From positions 124,001 through 188,000 of the forward strand of contig NZ_CP021023.1 of the NCBI RefSeq assembly GCF_002117005.1: a stretch of DNA of 64,000 nt, given 5' to 3'. Positions 17,201 to 25,237 of the stretch are shown one piece after another. The notes under the pieces are model-generated. The model was not told where the DNA came from. It saw only the letters and a list, made by a program, of their open reading frames with translations, and made no database searches. The stretch comes from Sedimentisphaera salicampi. Lineage in GTDB: Bacteria; Planctomycetota; Phycisphaerae; Sedimentisphaerales; Sedimentisphaeraceae. A program made the translations under genes and the position numbers. Positions within the stretch are counted from its first letter, which is position 1. Every line of letters starts with the position of its first letter.

Positions 17201-18190
17201 ATGAAAAATCTCTTTGGTGATGAAGTGAAATTAGGGCAGGATGAGGGGGCTAAAGATAAATCTTCGGCGAGCGAAGATTTTGATGAAAACCATAAGATTA
17301 AGGCGGTGTTTCTCGATAGAGACAACACAATCATATCCGATCCGGGCTACATATCAAAGCCTGAGCAGGTTAAGCTGATTCAGGGAGCAGGCAAGGCTCT
17401 TCGCTGCATGCAGCAGCTTGGATACAAGCTTTTCGTTGTTACAAATCAGTCCGGAATAGCAAGGGGCCTCCTAACTGAAGAAAGGCTTGATGAAATCCAC
17501 AGCAGGCTGAAAAGCCTCCTTATGCAGGAAGGCGTGGAGCTGGAGGGTATCTACTACTGCCCATACCATCCTGAAGGCGAGCTGGAGGAATACAGGATGG
17601 AGAGTTTCGAGAGAAAACCGGCTCCCGGAATGATTCTTCAGGCCGCAGAAGAACACAATATCGCCCTCGAAAAATCATGGCTTATCGGCGATAGATACAG
17701 GGACATAAAAGCAGGGCGAGCCGCAGGATGCTGTACAATACTAATTAATTTGCCGGGAAACGAAGACAAGAAAGATAAATCAGACCCGCCTCCCGATTAT
17801 GCGGCAGTAAACATAAAAGAGGCAGCTAATATCATTATGATGTACCACCATAAGAAAGAAGGAAGGCATAAAGTTTTGGATATAGGCAGCATAAAGACAG
17901 ACAGTTTGGATGAGCTCCCGAATGGAAGCTCGGACATCTCTCAAATTGCTCACATTTTGGAGAGGATGGAGGAAAATATTCTCAGCGAGCTTCAGAGAGG
18001 CAGGGACGTCTTCAGCAAATGGAAGGTTTTCGCCGCTGCGGTACAGGTTATAAGTTTAGTTTGCCTTTTGATTGCCCTGATTGGGGTGTTTGCAAGCATA
18101 AACTGGATTGATTCGGTTTTAACGCCCCTTGTTTTTGCTGCAGTGCTTCAGCTTATGGCGATATCGGCCTATCTGATAAGTAAAAGCTGA
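17201..18190 (+). CDS. GmhB-like HAD phosphatase with C-terminal membrane segments
   Basis: A 329-residue protein. The ATG at 17201 follows AAGGGGG at a suitable distance. After a ~30-residue polar leader comes a histidinol-phosphatase/GmhB-type HAD domain (about 35-185) with FLDRDNTI, VTNQSGIARG and GDRYRDIKAG. Position after hldE suggests it removes the 7-phosphate from heptose 1,7-bisphosphate. Two features differ from E. coli GmhB: the zinc loop keeps CPYH but has ESFERKP in place of the usual CxCRKP, and the C-terminus carries an extension with two predicted transmembrane helices (about 277-326). The domain assignment is firm and the substrate is inferred from context. Confidence 0.8.
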   Translation: MKNLFGDEVKLGQDEGAKDKSSASEDFDENHKIKAVFLDRDNTIISDPGYISKPEQVKLIQGAGKALRCMQQLGYKLFVVTNQSGIARGLLTEERLDEIHSRLKSLLMQEGVELEGIYYCPYHPEGELEEYRMESFERKPAPGMILQAAEEHNIALEKSWLIGDRYRDIKAGRAAGCCTILINLPGNEDKKDKSDPPPDYAAVNIKEAANIIMMYHHKKEGRHKVLDIGSIKTDSLDELPNGSSDISQIAHILERMEENILSELQRGRDVFSKWKVFAAAVQVISLVCLLIALIGVFASINWIDSVLTPLVFAAVLQLMAISAYLISKS

Positions 18191-18319
18191 CTTTCCAAAA
18201 TTTAGTGGTATGTTTAGCAAAAAAGTTCTGGAAATTTTTTCTGAATTCTTTAAAAACAGTACAGCGAATAAAAATAATATCGTCTTTATCGGGCGGAAAA
18301 TGGTTAGCGTTGTTTATAA

Positions 18320-19438
18320 ATGAAAAATGACAGTGAAAAATATGTATATTTCTCAGGTGATGAGCTGATTATCTTGCTGCCTGATGTGGTGGATAAATCG
18401 CTGGCTGGTGATTTGTATAGAAAATTTCAGTTTCAGACCGCCTCAAAAACACCCTCGAGAATCGTAATAAACAGCAGTGACGGTTTTCACTGCCATAGTG
18501 CGGGGAAGGCTTTTGTTTCTTTAATCAAGAAATACTGCTGCCGAAATGATTTAGAACTCAACGACCAGAATCTCGCGTGCAGAGTGGATGATTTAATCAA
18601 AGACTGCCCCAGCGAGGAAGTGCATGAGCAGCCCAGCAGAGTCTTCAGGGAATTCATTGAGGGTTTCGGTAAGGGGTTCTGCAGCTATTTGAGCTCAATA
18701 ACAAGTAAAATTGAGTATTATGGAAGAGTTTTTGCCTCGCTTGCAGGGCTTTTAAAGAATCCGAAAATTTTCAGATGGTCTGATTTCTTCAGAATAGTAG
18801 AAAGCGCGGCAGTGAATTCGTTCGGAATATGTATGCTGATAGGCTTTCTCTTCGGGCTTATTCTCTCGTTCCAGTCTGCAACATCAATGAAGCAGTTCGG
18901 GGCGGAGATTTATGTTGCAAGCCTCGTATCTCTAACGCTTTTCCGCGTGATGGGGCCGTTTATAGCTGCAATTTTGTTCTCTGCAAGGAGCGGTACGGCC
19001 TTCGCCGCAGAGCTGGGGACGATGAAGATCAACGAGGAAATAGATGCACTGAAAACTTTCGGGCTCGGGCCAGTGCCCTTCCTTGTATTGCCCAGAGTTC
19101 TAACCGGCACCCTCTTCGTTCCCCTTCTAACTCTCTACACCAGCCTTTTCGGGCTTGTAGGGATGAGCTTGGTAATGCGGTCGATGGGCTATCCGTTTGA
19201 AGTAATCTTCGATCAGGTAACAATGCTTACCGGACTGTCTGATTTCGCCCAAGGGATGTTCAAGGCTCTCGTGTATGGATTTGAAACCGCTGCGATCGGA
19301 TGCTTGAGCGGCCTGAACACCCAGACAGGCAGCAAGGCTGTAGGCGACGCTGCTACAAGGGCAGTGGTCAGCGGTGTGGTTGCTATTGTGCTCACCGAAG
19401 GCGTATTTTCTGTAATATTTTATTTGCTGGAGATATAG
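18320..19438 (+). CDS. STAS-MlaE fusion: lipid ABC transporter permease
   Basis: A 372-residue protein. The first ~95 residues resemble a STAS domain (INSSDGFHCHSAGKAFVSL corresponds to the conserved Ser-Gly loop), like MlaB. The remainder is a MlaE/Ttg2B-type permease with five or so hydrophobic segments and the family signature ARSGTAFAAELGTMKINEEI. Mla systems move phospholipids between the inner and outer membranes. The ATPase gene follows after 2 bp. No MCE-domain (MlaD) gene is seen within this window, so the substrate-binding partner must be encoded elsewhere. Confidence 0.87.
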   Translation: MKNDSEKYVYFSGDELIILLPDVVDKSLAGDLYRKFQFQTASKTPSRIVINSSDGFHCHSAGKAFVSLIKKYCCRNDLELNDQNLACRVDDLIKDCPSEEVHEQPSRVFREFIEGFGKGFCSYLSSITSKIEYYGRVFASLAGLLKNPKIFRWSDFFRIVESAAVNSFGICMLIGFLFGLILSFQSATSMKQFGAEIYVASLVSLTLFRVMGPFIAAILFSARSGTAFAAELGTMKINEEIDALKTFGLGPVPFLVLPRVLTGTLFVPLLTLYTSLFGLVGMSLVMRSMGYPFEVIFDQVTMLTGLSDFAQGMFKALVYGFETAAIGCLSGLNTQTGSKAVGDAATRAVVSGVVAIVLTEGVFSVIFYLLEI

Positions 19439-19440
19439 CC

Positions 19441-20202
19441 ATGTCTGAGACAGTAGCGAGCGTAAATAATCTAACCTCAGGATACTTCGGCCAGACTGTG
19501 CTGGAGAATGTAAGCTTTGATGTGCACAGAGGCGAGATTTTCATTATCCTCGGCGGGTCCGGCTGCGGGAAAAGCACCCTCTTAAAGCATATGATAGGCC
19601 TGTATAAGCCCTACAGCGGGAATGTGCTGATAATGGGAGAAGATATATCCGCAGCAGGCGAGCAGGACTTCAAAAACCTTGTAAAATATTTCGGCGTGAT
19701 GTATCAGAACGGGGCACTGTTCGGTTCTATGAACGTTTTGGAGAATCTGCGACTGCCTCTGGAGATATATACAGCTCTCCCAAAGGAGCTGATGAACGAA
19801 ATCTGCATCTCAAAGCTGTCGCTGGTAGGCCTTGAGACGAGCTACAATCTAATGCCCTCCGAGCTTTCAGGCGGGATGAAGAAAAGAGCGGCCATAGCAA
19901 GGGCGATGGTGCTCGATCCTGACATCCTTTTTCTTGATGAACCAGGCGCAGGGCTTGATCCAATAACAAGCGCTGAACTCGATAATCTCATCTTAACCCT
20001 TTCACGCAAAACCGGCATAACATTTATCGTTGTATCACACGAACTTGACAGCATTTTTACGATAGCAGACAGGGTAATTATGCTTGATAAAAGCGTTAAA
20101 GGGATTATTGCCGAGGGAAGCCCTGAAGAGCTCAAAAATAATTCTCAAAATCCCCTTGTACAGAATTTTTTCAATCGAATTGCTGCATCTGCAAAAGAAT
20201 GA
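19441..20202 (+). CDS. MlaF-like ABC transporter ATP-binding protein
   Basis: A 253-residue ATPase. The start at 19441 is chosen because it lies just after the permease stop and GGAGATATAGCC precedes it; an upstream extension of the frame would run inside the permease gene. Walker A is GGSGCGKST, the ABC signature LSGGMKKRAAIARA, Walker B DILFLDEPGAGLDP, and the H-loop Ser-His lies in VVSHEL. The GGM form of the signature and the preceding permease place it in the Mla lipid-transport family. Its end overlaps the next gene by four bases (ATGA). Confidence 0.9.
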   Translation: MSETVASVNNLTSGYFGQTVLENVSFDVHRGEIFIILGGSGCGKSTLLKHMIGLYKPYSGNVLIMGEDISAAGEQDFKNLVKYFGVMYQNGALFGSMNVLENLRLPLEIYTALPKELMNEICISKLSLVGLETSYNLMPSELSGGMKKRAAIARAMVLDPDILFLDEPGAGLDPITSAELDNLILTLSRKTGITFIVVSHELDSIFTIADRVIMLDKSVKGIIAEGSPEELKNNSQNPLVQNFFNRIAASAKE

Positions 20203-20576
20203 TTACGTTTCCGGTTACACAAAAAAAGGCCGATGCCCTGCGAAGGAGAATGAAGCAGTGCGGGCTTGAAGAGACAGATTTCGAGGAGAAGTTTATCCGT
20301 TCCTCAGGGCCGGGAGGTCAGAAAACCAACAAAACCGCCTCCTGCGTTTATCTGCTCCACAAACCTACCGGTACAGAAGTGAAGTGCGAAAAGGAAAGAA
20401 GCCAGGGGCTCAATCGCTACTATGCACGAAAGTTTATGTGTGAGCAGATTGAGGCTAAAACCGAGGGCCTTAAAAGCAAAGAGCAGATAAAAACTGAAAA
20501 AATCCGCAAGCAAAAGAAGCGAAGAAAAAGGCGAACAGCCGCTAAACACAACCCAGATCAGCAAAATCATTCCTAA
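20199..20576 (+). CDS. GGQ-domain release-factor-like protein (ArfB/PrfH-like)
   Basis: A 125-residue single-domain class I release factor homologue. The peptidyl-tRNA hydrolysis motif is RSSGPGGQKTNK (GGQ at residues 39-41), followed by a highly basic C-terminal tail (KTEKIRKQKKRRKRR). ArfB-type proteins with this layout rescue stalled ribosomes by inserting the basic tail into the mRNA channel. The gene overlaps the MlaF-like gene by 4 bp, so it is probably translated from the same transcript, although the functions are unrelated. Rescue function is inference from architecture. Confidence 0.8.
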   Translation: MITFPVTQKKADALRRRMKQCGLEETDFEEKFIRSSGPGGQKTNKTASCVYLLHKPTGTEVKCEKERSQGLNRYYARKFMCEQIEAKTEGLKSKEQIKTEKIRKQKKRRKRRTAAKHNPDQQNHS

Positions 20577-20694
20577 AACCTGCTGTAATGTTTTCGAGCA
20601 TTTAGCTGTAAATATCATTCTTATTTTTCCGTTTTTTCTTTCTCATAGAATAAAAAGCCTTGTAAAAGAGCCGCGAAGTATTATAATTTCCTTT

Positions 20695-20840
20695 CTCTCG
20701 TTGCCCGGAAGCATGCTCAGGCAAGGGGGTTGGCAGTCCGCGACATGGTCAGCTCCAGCTTCAGGTAATGAGACTTCTCCCCGCTCGGAGCGGGAATCGC
20801 GGCATATTAATATGCAGAATCCTGCATTCTTGCCGTAATT
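20695..20840 (+). other. Structured non-coding stretch before tRNA-Gln
   Basis: Between the release-factor-like gene and tRNA-Gln lies GC-richer, gene-free sequence with several strong hairpins: CCCGCT-CGG-AGCGGG (20780-20794), the perfect 14-bp palindrome GCATATTAATATGC (20802-20815) and ATGCAG-AATC-CTGCAT (20812-20827). The last two are mutually exclusive. It could be a small RNA or tRNA leader. It does not contain recognisable SRP RNA, tmRNA or RNase P signatures. Confidence 0.35.
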
Positions 20841-20843
20841 TGG

Positions 20844-20915
20844 TACCCGGTGGTGTAATTGGCAACACCTCAGCTTTTGGTGCTGAAATTTCTGGTTCGA
20901 GTCCAGACCGGGTAG
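20844..20915 (+). tRNA. tRNA-Gln (anticodon TTG)
   Basis: A complete cloverleaf of 72 nt. The acceptor stem is TACCCGG/CCGGGTA with discriminator G at 20915. The D arm is GTGT...ACAC, the anticodon stem TCAGC/GCTGA with loop TTTTGGT (anticodon TTG at 20877-20879), and the T arm TCTGG-TTCGAGT-CCAGA. CCA is not encoded. It would read CAA (and by wobble CAG) glutamine codons. Confidence 0.95.
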
Positions 20916-20993
20916 TTTCTTTAATAAGAAGCGGTTTCAATTGCCGGTAAGGCCGGATTAAACTGAAGGCCGAGCCGTGGGAAGGATTCATAA

Positions 20994-21944
20994 ATGTTTC
21001 TAAATGAGAGTGTAAAAGTATTCGGCGGCTCTGCTAATCCGGAGCTGGTGAAAAAAATCTGCGGGTATCTCGGTGTAACTCCGGGCGGTGCTACAATCCG
21101 TCGATTCCCGGACGGTGAGAAATTCGTGAAGATAGATGATAACGTTCGTGGTAAAGACTGCTTCATAGTTCAGTCAACCTGTACCCCCGTTGACGGCAAC
21201 TTGATGGAGCTTTTGATTATGATTGATACCCTGAAAAGGGCAAGTGCGAACAGGATAACAGCCGTTATCCCTTATTACGGCTATGCCCGTCAGGACAGAA
21301 AAGATGACGGTAGAGTCCCAATTACTGCAAAGCTCGTGGCCAATCTTCTTACCGCAGCTGGAGCTACGAGGGTTCTGGGTATAGACCTACATGCAAGGCA
21401 GCTTGAGGGTTTTTTCGATATACCGGTTGACCATCTGATGGCAGAGCCGGTGATGGTAAAATATCTCAGAGATAAAAAAATTCAGAAGCCTGTGATAGTT
21501 TCGCCTGATGTAGGCAACGTTAAAACCGCTTCAAGGTATGTAAGCCATATAGGGGCAGACCTTGCTATAGTTCACAAAAAAAGGCTAAACGGCAAAGACG
21601 TGCACAGCGAGAACATTATCGGAAGTGTGGAAGGCAAGAACGTTGTGATGGTGGATGATATGATCTCAACTGCCGGAACTATATGCTCTGCCGCTAAGCT
21701 CGTTAAGAAAATGGGAGCAAATAAGGTGATTGCAGGGGCAACGCACGGGCTCTTCTGCGGGCCTGCTGTAGAGCGGATACAGGAATCCTACATAGACGAG
21801 GTTTTCGTAACTGATACGATACCTCTCAGAGAAGACGTGAGAAAAGGCATCAATGTAACGGTTTTGAGCGTTGCAGAGCTCTTGGGAGAATCCATAAAAA
21901 GGGTTCACAGAAACGAATCAATAAGCAGTTTGCTGCTTTCGTAG
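20994..21944 (+). CDS. prs: Ribose-phosphate pyrophosphokinase
   Basis: A 316-residue PRPP synthetase, the usual length. It makes 5-phosphoribosyl-1-pyrophosphate from ribose 5-phosphate and ATP for nucleotide, His and Trp synthesis. Family motifs are present: RRFPDGEKFVKI, the ATP/metal region YYGYARQDRK, the flexible-loop DLHARQLEGFF, and the PRPP-binding loop VVMVDDMISTAGT. An AAGGA ribosome-binding site precedes the ATG. It is the first gene after tRNA-Gln and opens a co-directional translation/replication cluster. Confidence 0.96.
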   Translation: MFLNESVKVFGGSANPELVKKICGYLGVTPGGATIRRFPDGEKFVKIDDNVRGKDCFIVQSTCTPVDGNLMELLIMIDTLKRASANRITAVIPYYGYARQDRKDDGRVPITAKLVANLLTAAGATRVLGIDLHARQLEGFFDIPVDHLMAEPVMVKYLRDKKIQKPVIVSPDVGNVKTASRYVSHIGADLAIVHKKRLNGKDVHSENIIGSVEGKNVVMVDDMISTAGTICSAAKLVKKMGANKVIAGATHGLFCGPAVERIQESYIDEVFVTDTIPLREDVRKGINVTVLSVAELLGESIKRVHRNESISSLLLS

Positions 21945-22001
21945 TTATCAGTTACAGCTTTATTAGCTGGGTGATAGTAATAATTTATCAGTGAGGAAAA
22001 G

Positions 22002-22646
22002 ATGACAGAAACATTTTCATTGAAAGCTGAGCTTCGGGAAACCGGAACAAAGTCCGCTGTCAAGCTTCGTGAAAACGGCAGAACACCTGCTGTTATTTAC
22101 GGGCACAAGCAGGAGCCGGTTGCTGTGAGCATAGAAACAAGCGATTTGCTTAGGGCTATGCACAGCGGCAACAGGCTTTTCGATCTTGCTTTTGACGGTA
22201 AAACCGAAACTCTTCTGCTAAAAGACATGCAGTACGACCACTACCAGAGAGAGGTAATCCACGTAGATCTTATGCGTGTGGACATGGACGAGAAGGCAAG
22301 TGTTACTGTGCCGGTTGTCCTGAAGGGTACTGCTGTAGGCATTTCAGAGGGTGGTATGGTCGATGTACACTTAGACCATATTGACGTTGAATGTCCGGTA
22401 GTTTCAATCCCTGAATACTTTGAGGTTCTCATAAAGGATCTGGGATTGAACGATTATATCACAGTTGGGGATATCGAGCTTCCGCGAGGGGCATCGCTTA
22501 TAACAGATCCCGAATCTGTAGTGGTAAACTGCCACGAAGTTACTGTAGCCCCGGAGCCGGAAGAAGGCGAAGAGCTCGAGGAAGAATCCGCAGAGCCGGA
22601 AGTGATTACAGAGAAGAAGCCGGAAGACGAAGAAGAGCAGCAGTAG
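22002..22646 (+). CDS. rplY: 50S ribosomal protein L25 (long, CTC-type)
   Basis: A 214-residue L25/TL5/CTC-family protein that binds 5S rRNA. The N-terminal L25 domain (about 1-95) has RTPAVIYGHKQEPVAVSIE, and the CTC beta domain (about 96-190) has VPVVLKGTAVGISEGGMVD. The C-terminus is a strongly acidic Glu-rich tail of about 35 residues. The gene is followed after 9 bp by pth, the usual partner in many bacteria. Confidence 0.95.
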   Translation: MTETFSLKAELRETGTKSAVKLRENGRTPAVIYGHKQEPVAVSIETSDLLRAMHSGNRLFDLAFDGKTETLLLKDMQYDHYQREVIHVDLMRVDMDEKASVTVPVVLKGTAVGISEGGMVDVHLDHIDVECPVVSIPEYFEVLIKDLGLNDYITVGDIELPRGASLITDPESVVVNCHEVTVAPEPEEGEELEEESAEPEVITEKKPEDEEEQQ

Positions 22647-22655
22647 CGGAAGATT

Positions 22656-23225
22656 ATGGCAAGCAGGCTTATAGCAGGGCTCGGGAATCCGGGCAAAAAA
22701 TACGATGGCACGCGGCATAATATCGGTTTTGATGTACTAGACCGTTTTGCCGAGAAGTGCGGCGTAAGCATAAGCGGCAAGAAATTTTCTTCGCTTTGTG
22801 AAATTTTCGAGTATGGCGGGGATAAGATTATACTTCTTAAACCCCAGACATTTATGAACCTCAGCGGGCAGGCAGTAGCCTCTGCGAGGGGGTTTTATAA
22901 AATTGATATAAGCGATTGTGTGATTATTGCAGATGATATGGCTCTCGACCCGGGAAGAATAAGGCTAAGACCCTCCGGCTCTGCTGGAGGACATAACGGC
23001 CTCAAGGATATTATTGCAAAGCTTGGAAGCCAAGATTTCCCGAGGCTCAGAGTTGGCATTGGCAAAAGTCCTCTCCCTGAAACCACAGGGTATGTTTTAG
23101 GCCGTCCATCGCCGGAGCAGAAGCAGGAGCTTCAGCTCGGAATTGGAAGAGCGGTCGAATGCATTGAAACGCTTATAAAAAACGGACTCGAAAAAGCTAT
23201 GACAGAATATAACAGTAAAAATTAA
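22656..23225 (+). CDS. pth: Peptidyl-tRNA hydrolase
   Basis: A 189-residue enzyme that recycles peptidyl-tRNA released from the ribosome. The conserved N-terminus GLGNPGKKYDGTRHNIGFD contains the catalytic His (in RHNIG); NLSGQAV and the DDMALDPGRIRLRPSGSAG / GHNGLKDI block are intact. It starts 9 bp after rplY. Confidence 0.96.
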   Translation: MASRLIAGLGNPGKKYDGTRHNIGFDVLDRFAEKCGVSISGKKFSSLCEIFEYGGDKIILLKPQTFMNLSGQAVASARGFYKIDISDCVIIADDMALDPGRIRLRPSGSAGGHNGLKDIIAKLGSQDFPRLRVGIGKSPLPETTGYVLGRPSPEQKQELQLGIGRAVECIETLIKNGLEKAMTEYNSKN

Positions 23226-23273
23226 TGGCCTTAAGGCCGGTGTAATAAATTTTGTAAACCGGAGGTTATTACC

Positions 23274-23777
23274 TTGGATACATCTAAAAGACTTTATGAA
23301 GCCCTGTTCTTGGTGGACCCTGCTTTGGCTGCGGGCGACTGGACAGGTTTGGTTGAGAAGATTACCGCTTTAGTCGAAAAAAGAGGCGGTGAAATTATCA
23401 GCCTTAAGAAATGGGATGAGCGGAAATTAGCTTACGAGATTCAAAACAAATCTCGCGGCACCTACATCCTTGTTTATTTTAATGTTGAGCCTCGTGAGCT
23501 CTCGAATGTTGAGAGAGATATAAATCTCTCTGAAGACATTATGCGGGCGATGGTTCTTCGTGCTGATTTTATCGATCCTTCAAAGCCGATTGATAAAGAA
23601 ACTCCGATAGAAGCTGAAGAGAGAGTTAAAAGAGAGCAGGAAGCAAAGCAGGAGATTGAATCTTCAGCGGCGAGCACTGCTGCTTCTGCTTCCGAAGAAG
23701 AATCAGCAGAAAAGCCTGAATCGCAAGAGGCTGAGAATGAATCTGAAAAGGCTGATGAGTCTTCAGAACAAGCTTAA
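23274..23777 (+). CDS. rpsF: 30S ribosomal protein S6
   Basis: A 167-residue S6 with the usual ferredoxin-like domain in the first ~100 residues (YEALFLVDPAL, KKWDERKLAYEI, RGTYILVYF, MRAMVLR) and an acidic Glu/Ser-rich C-terminal extension. The start is TTG at 23274, preceded by GGAGG eight bases upstream; no ATG is available in a suitable place. It begins the rpsF-ssb-rpsR-rplI series. Confidence 0.95.
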   Translation: MDTSKRLYEALFLVDPALAAGDWTGLVEKITALVEKRGGEIISLKKWDERKLAYEIQNKSRGTYILVYFNVEPRELSNVERDINLSEDIMRAMVLRADFIDPSKPIDKETPIEAEERVKREQEAKQEIESSAASTAASASEEESAEKPESQEAENESEKADESSEQA

Positions 23778-23804
23778 TTTTATCTTTAGAACGGAGAGAT
23801 TGAA

Positions 23805-24311
23805 ATGGCCAGCTTTAACAAAGTTATCCTGCTCGGCAACCTAACTAGAGACCCGCAGTTTTCGTATCTGCCAAGCGGCACTCCGCTTGTAGAATTTGCC
23901 GTGGCTACGAACCGTAAGTTCGTAGGTCAGGACGGTCAGCAGCGGGAAGAGGTATGTTTTACAGACTGCCGAATGTTTGGCAAGCGGGCAGAAGTTATCA
24001 ACAAGTATTTCAAAAAGGGCTCTTCAATTCTGGTTGAAGGCAGATTGATTCTCGACAGCTGGACAACTCAAGACGGAAGTAAGCGAAGCAGGCTGCGCGT
24101 GCAGGCGGAGAATTTCGAGTTCACCGGAGGCGGTGGCGGTGGGGCTCAAAGACAGGGCGACTACCAGCACGGAGGTTATCAGCAGGGCGGCTATCAGCAG
24201 CCTCAACAGCAGCCACCGCAGAATAACCAGCCTCAGCAGCCCCCGCAGCAGTCCTCTCAGGATGCTTTCGGAGGAGGCGACGATTTTAATCCGGATGATA
24301 TACCGTTCTAA
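23805..24311 (+). CDS. ssb: Single-stranded DNA-binding protein
   Basis: A 168-residue SSB. The OB-fold occupies about residues 1-108 (MASFNKVILLGNLTRDP, WTTQDGSKRSRLRVQAENF). A Gly/Gln/Pro-rich linker with tandem YQQGG-type units follows, and the protein ends in the acidic tip DDFNPDDIPF that recruits replication and repair partners in the known family. It lies between rpsF and rpsR, a classic arrangement. Confidence 0.96.
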   Translation: MASFNKVILLGNLTRDPQFSYLPSGTPLVEFAVATNRKFVGQDGQQREEVCFTDCRMFGKRAEVINKYFKKGSSILVEGRLILDSWTTQDGSKRSRLRVQAENFEFTGGGGGGAQRQGDYQHGGYQQGGYQQPQQQPPQNNQPQQPPQQSSQDAFGGGDDFNPDDIPF

Positions 24312-24387
24312 AAATTGCCTTGAGCTTTATTTTGATTTTAGGCATTTGTATTGAGAAATTTGAATTTTAATTTAAGAGCATTAAATT

Positions 24388-24636
24388 ATGAAAAATCAGA
24401 GAAGAAACAAAAAAAGAAGAACTGCCACAATCCGTGAGCAGAATCAATGCCGGTTTTGCAGGGCTAAAACCGAGTATGTCGATTATATGGACATCGATAC
24501 GCTTTCAAAGCTTCTTACCAACCGCGGCAAGATATATTCCAGAAAACGCAGCGGTAACTGCGCAAGCTGTCAGCGTAAGGTTCAGAACGCCATTAAACGT
24601 GCAAGGTATATGGGGCTTCTTCCATACCAGACGTGA
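24388..24636 (+). CDS. rpsR: 30S ribosomal protein S18 (zinc-ribbon form)
   Basis: An 82-residue S18 that pairs with S6 on the 30S platform. Conserved YVDYMDIDTLSKLLTNRGKI and RARYMGLLP are present. Two CxxC pairs, Cys21/Cys24 (CRFC) and Cys58/Cys61 (CASC), show it is the C+ form, which would bind zinc. It lies between ssb and rplI. Confidence 0.95.
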   Translation: MKNQRRNKKRRTATIREQNQCRFCRAKTEYVDYMDIDTLSKLLTNRGKIYSRKRSGNCASCQRKVQNAIKRARYMGLLPYQT

Positions 24637-24703
24637 TAAGATAACGGCAGTAAGAAACTGAGCTTATTTAATACTAAAAACAAACTTATTGGAGAAAAAG
24701 CAA

Positions 24704-25237
24704 ATGGTTAAAGTTTTGCTCCTTGAAGATATTATTAGCCTTGGTTGGCTTGGTGATATAGTTGATGTTAAAGACGGCTACGCAAGGAATTATCTCGTCC
24801 CCTGCGGCCTTGCAACTATACCTTCCAAAGAAAATATTGAGGCGATAGCAGAAGAAAAGGCTAAGCGTGCCAACGAACGCAAGCTCGAATATGAGAAGCT
24901 CTGCAAAGTGGCTGAAGAGGTTGAAGACGCTTCTGTTGTGATTGAAGCGAAGGCAAACGAGCAGGGTCATCTGTTCGGCTCTGTAACACCTGAGATGATT
25001 GCTGAGAAGCTTAGAGAAAACGGATATGAGATTGCAGATGAGATGGTTGCTGTAGGCCATATCAAGGAAGTTGGAGAGCACAAAGTTACTCTCAAGATTT
25101 CTGTTGATCTGGATGCCTCTGTTGAAGTGAAGGTTGTTTCCGAAGGCAGCATCCCGCTTGAGGAAGAAAAGCCTGAACAGCCGGAGCAGGAAGAAGATGA
25201 GCTCTCAGAAGCAAAATCAGAAACCTCAGAAGAATAA
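24704..25237 (+). CDS. rplI: 50S ribosomal protein L9
   Basis: A 177-residue L9. The ATG at 24704 follows GGAGAAAAAG and gives the conserved MVKVLLLEDIISLGWLGDI start; an in-frame TTG just upstream overlaps the ribosome-binding site and is not used. The N domain with GYARNYLVP is followed by the long helix and the C domain (GHLFGSVTPEMIAE), ending in an acidic tail. The last 41 bp overlap the start of dnaB. Confidence 0.95.
   Translation: MVKVLLLEDIISLGWLGDIVDVKDGYARNYLVPCGLATIPSKENIEAIAEEKAKRANERKLEYEKLCKVAEEVEDASVVIEAKANEQGHLFGSVTPEMIAEKLRENGYEIADEMVAVGHIKEVGEHKVTLKISVDLDASVEVKVVSEGSIPLEEEKPEQPEQEEDELSEAKSETSEE

Noticed and set aside
19300-19440. Upstream extension of the MlaF-like reading frame
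   Set aside because: It lies inside the permease gene in another frame and encodes basic, unrelated sequence; the ABC domain begins at 19441.
20700-20800. Possible SRP (4.5S) RNA because of CCGGAAG and GGTCAG words
   Set aside because: The conserved apical loop order GTCAGG-CCGGAAGG-AGCAG is not present; the words occur in the wrong order and spacing.
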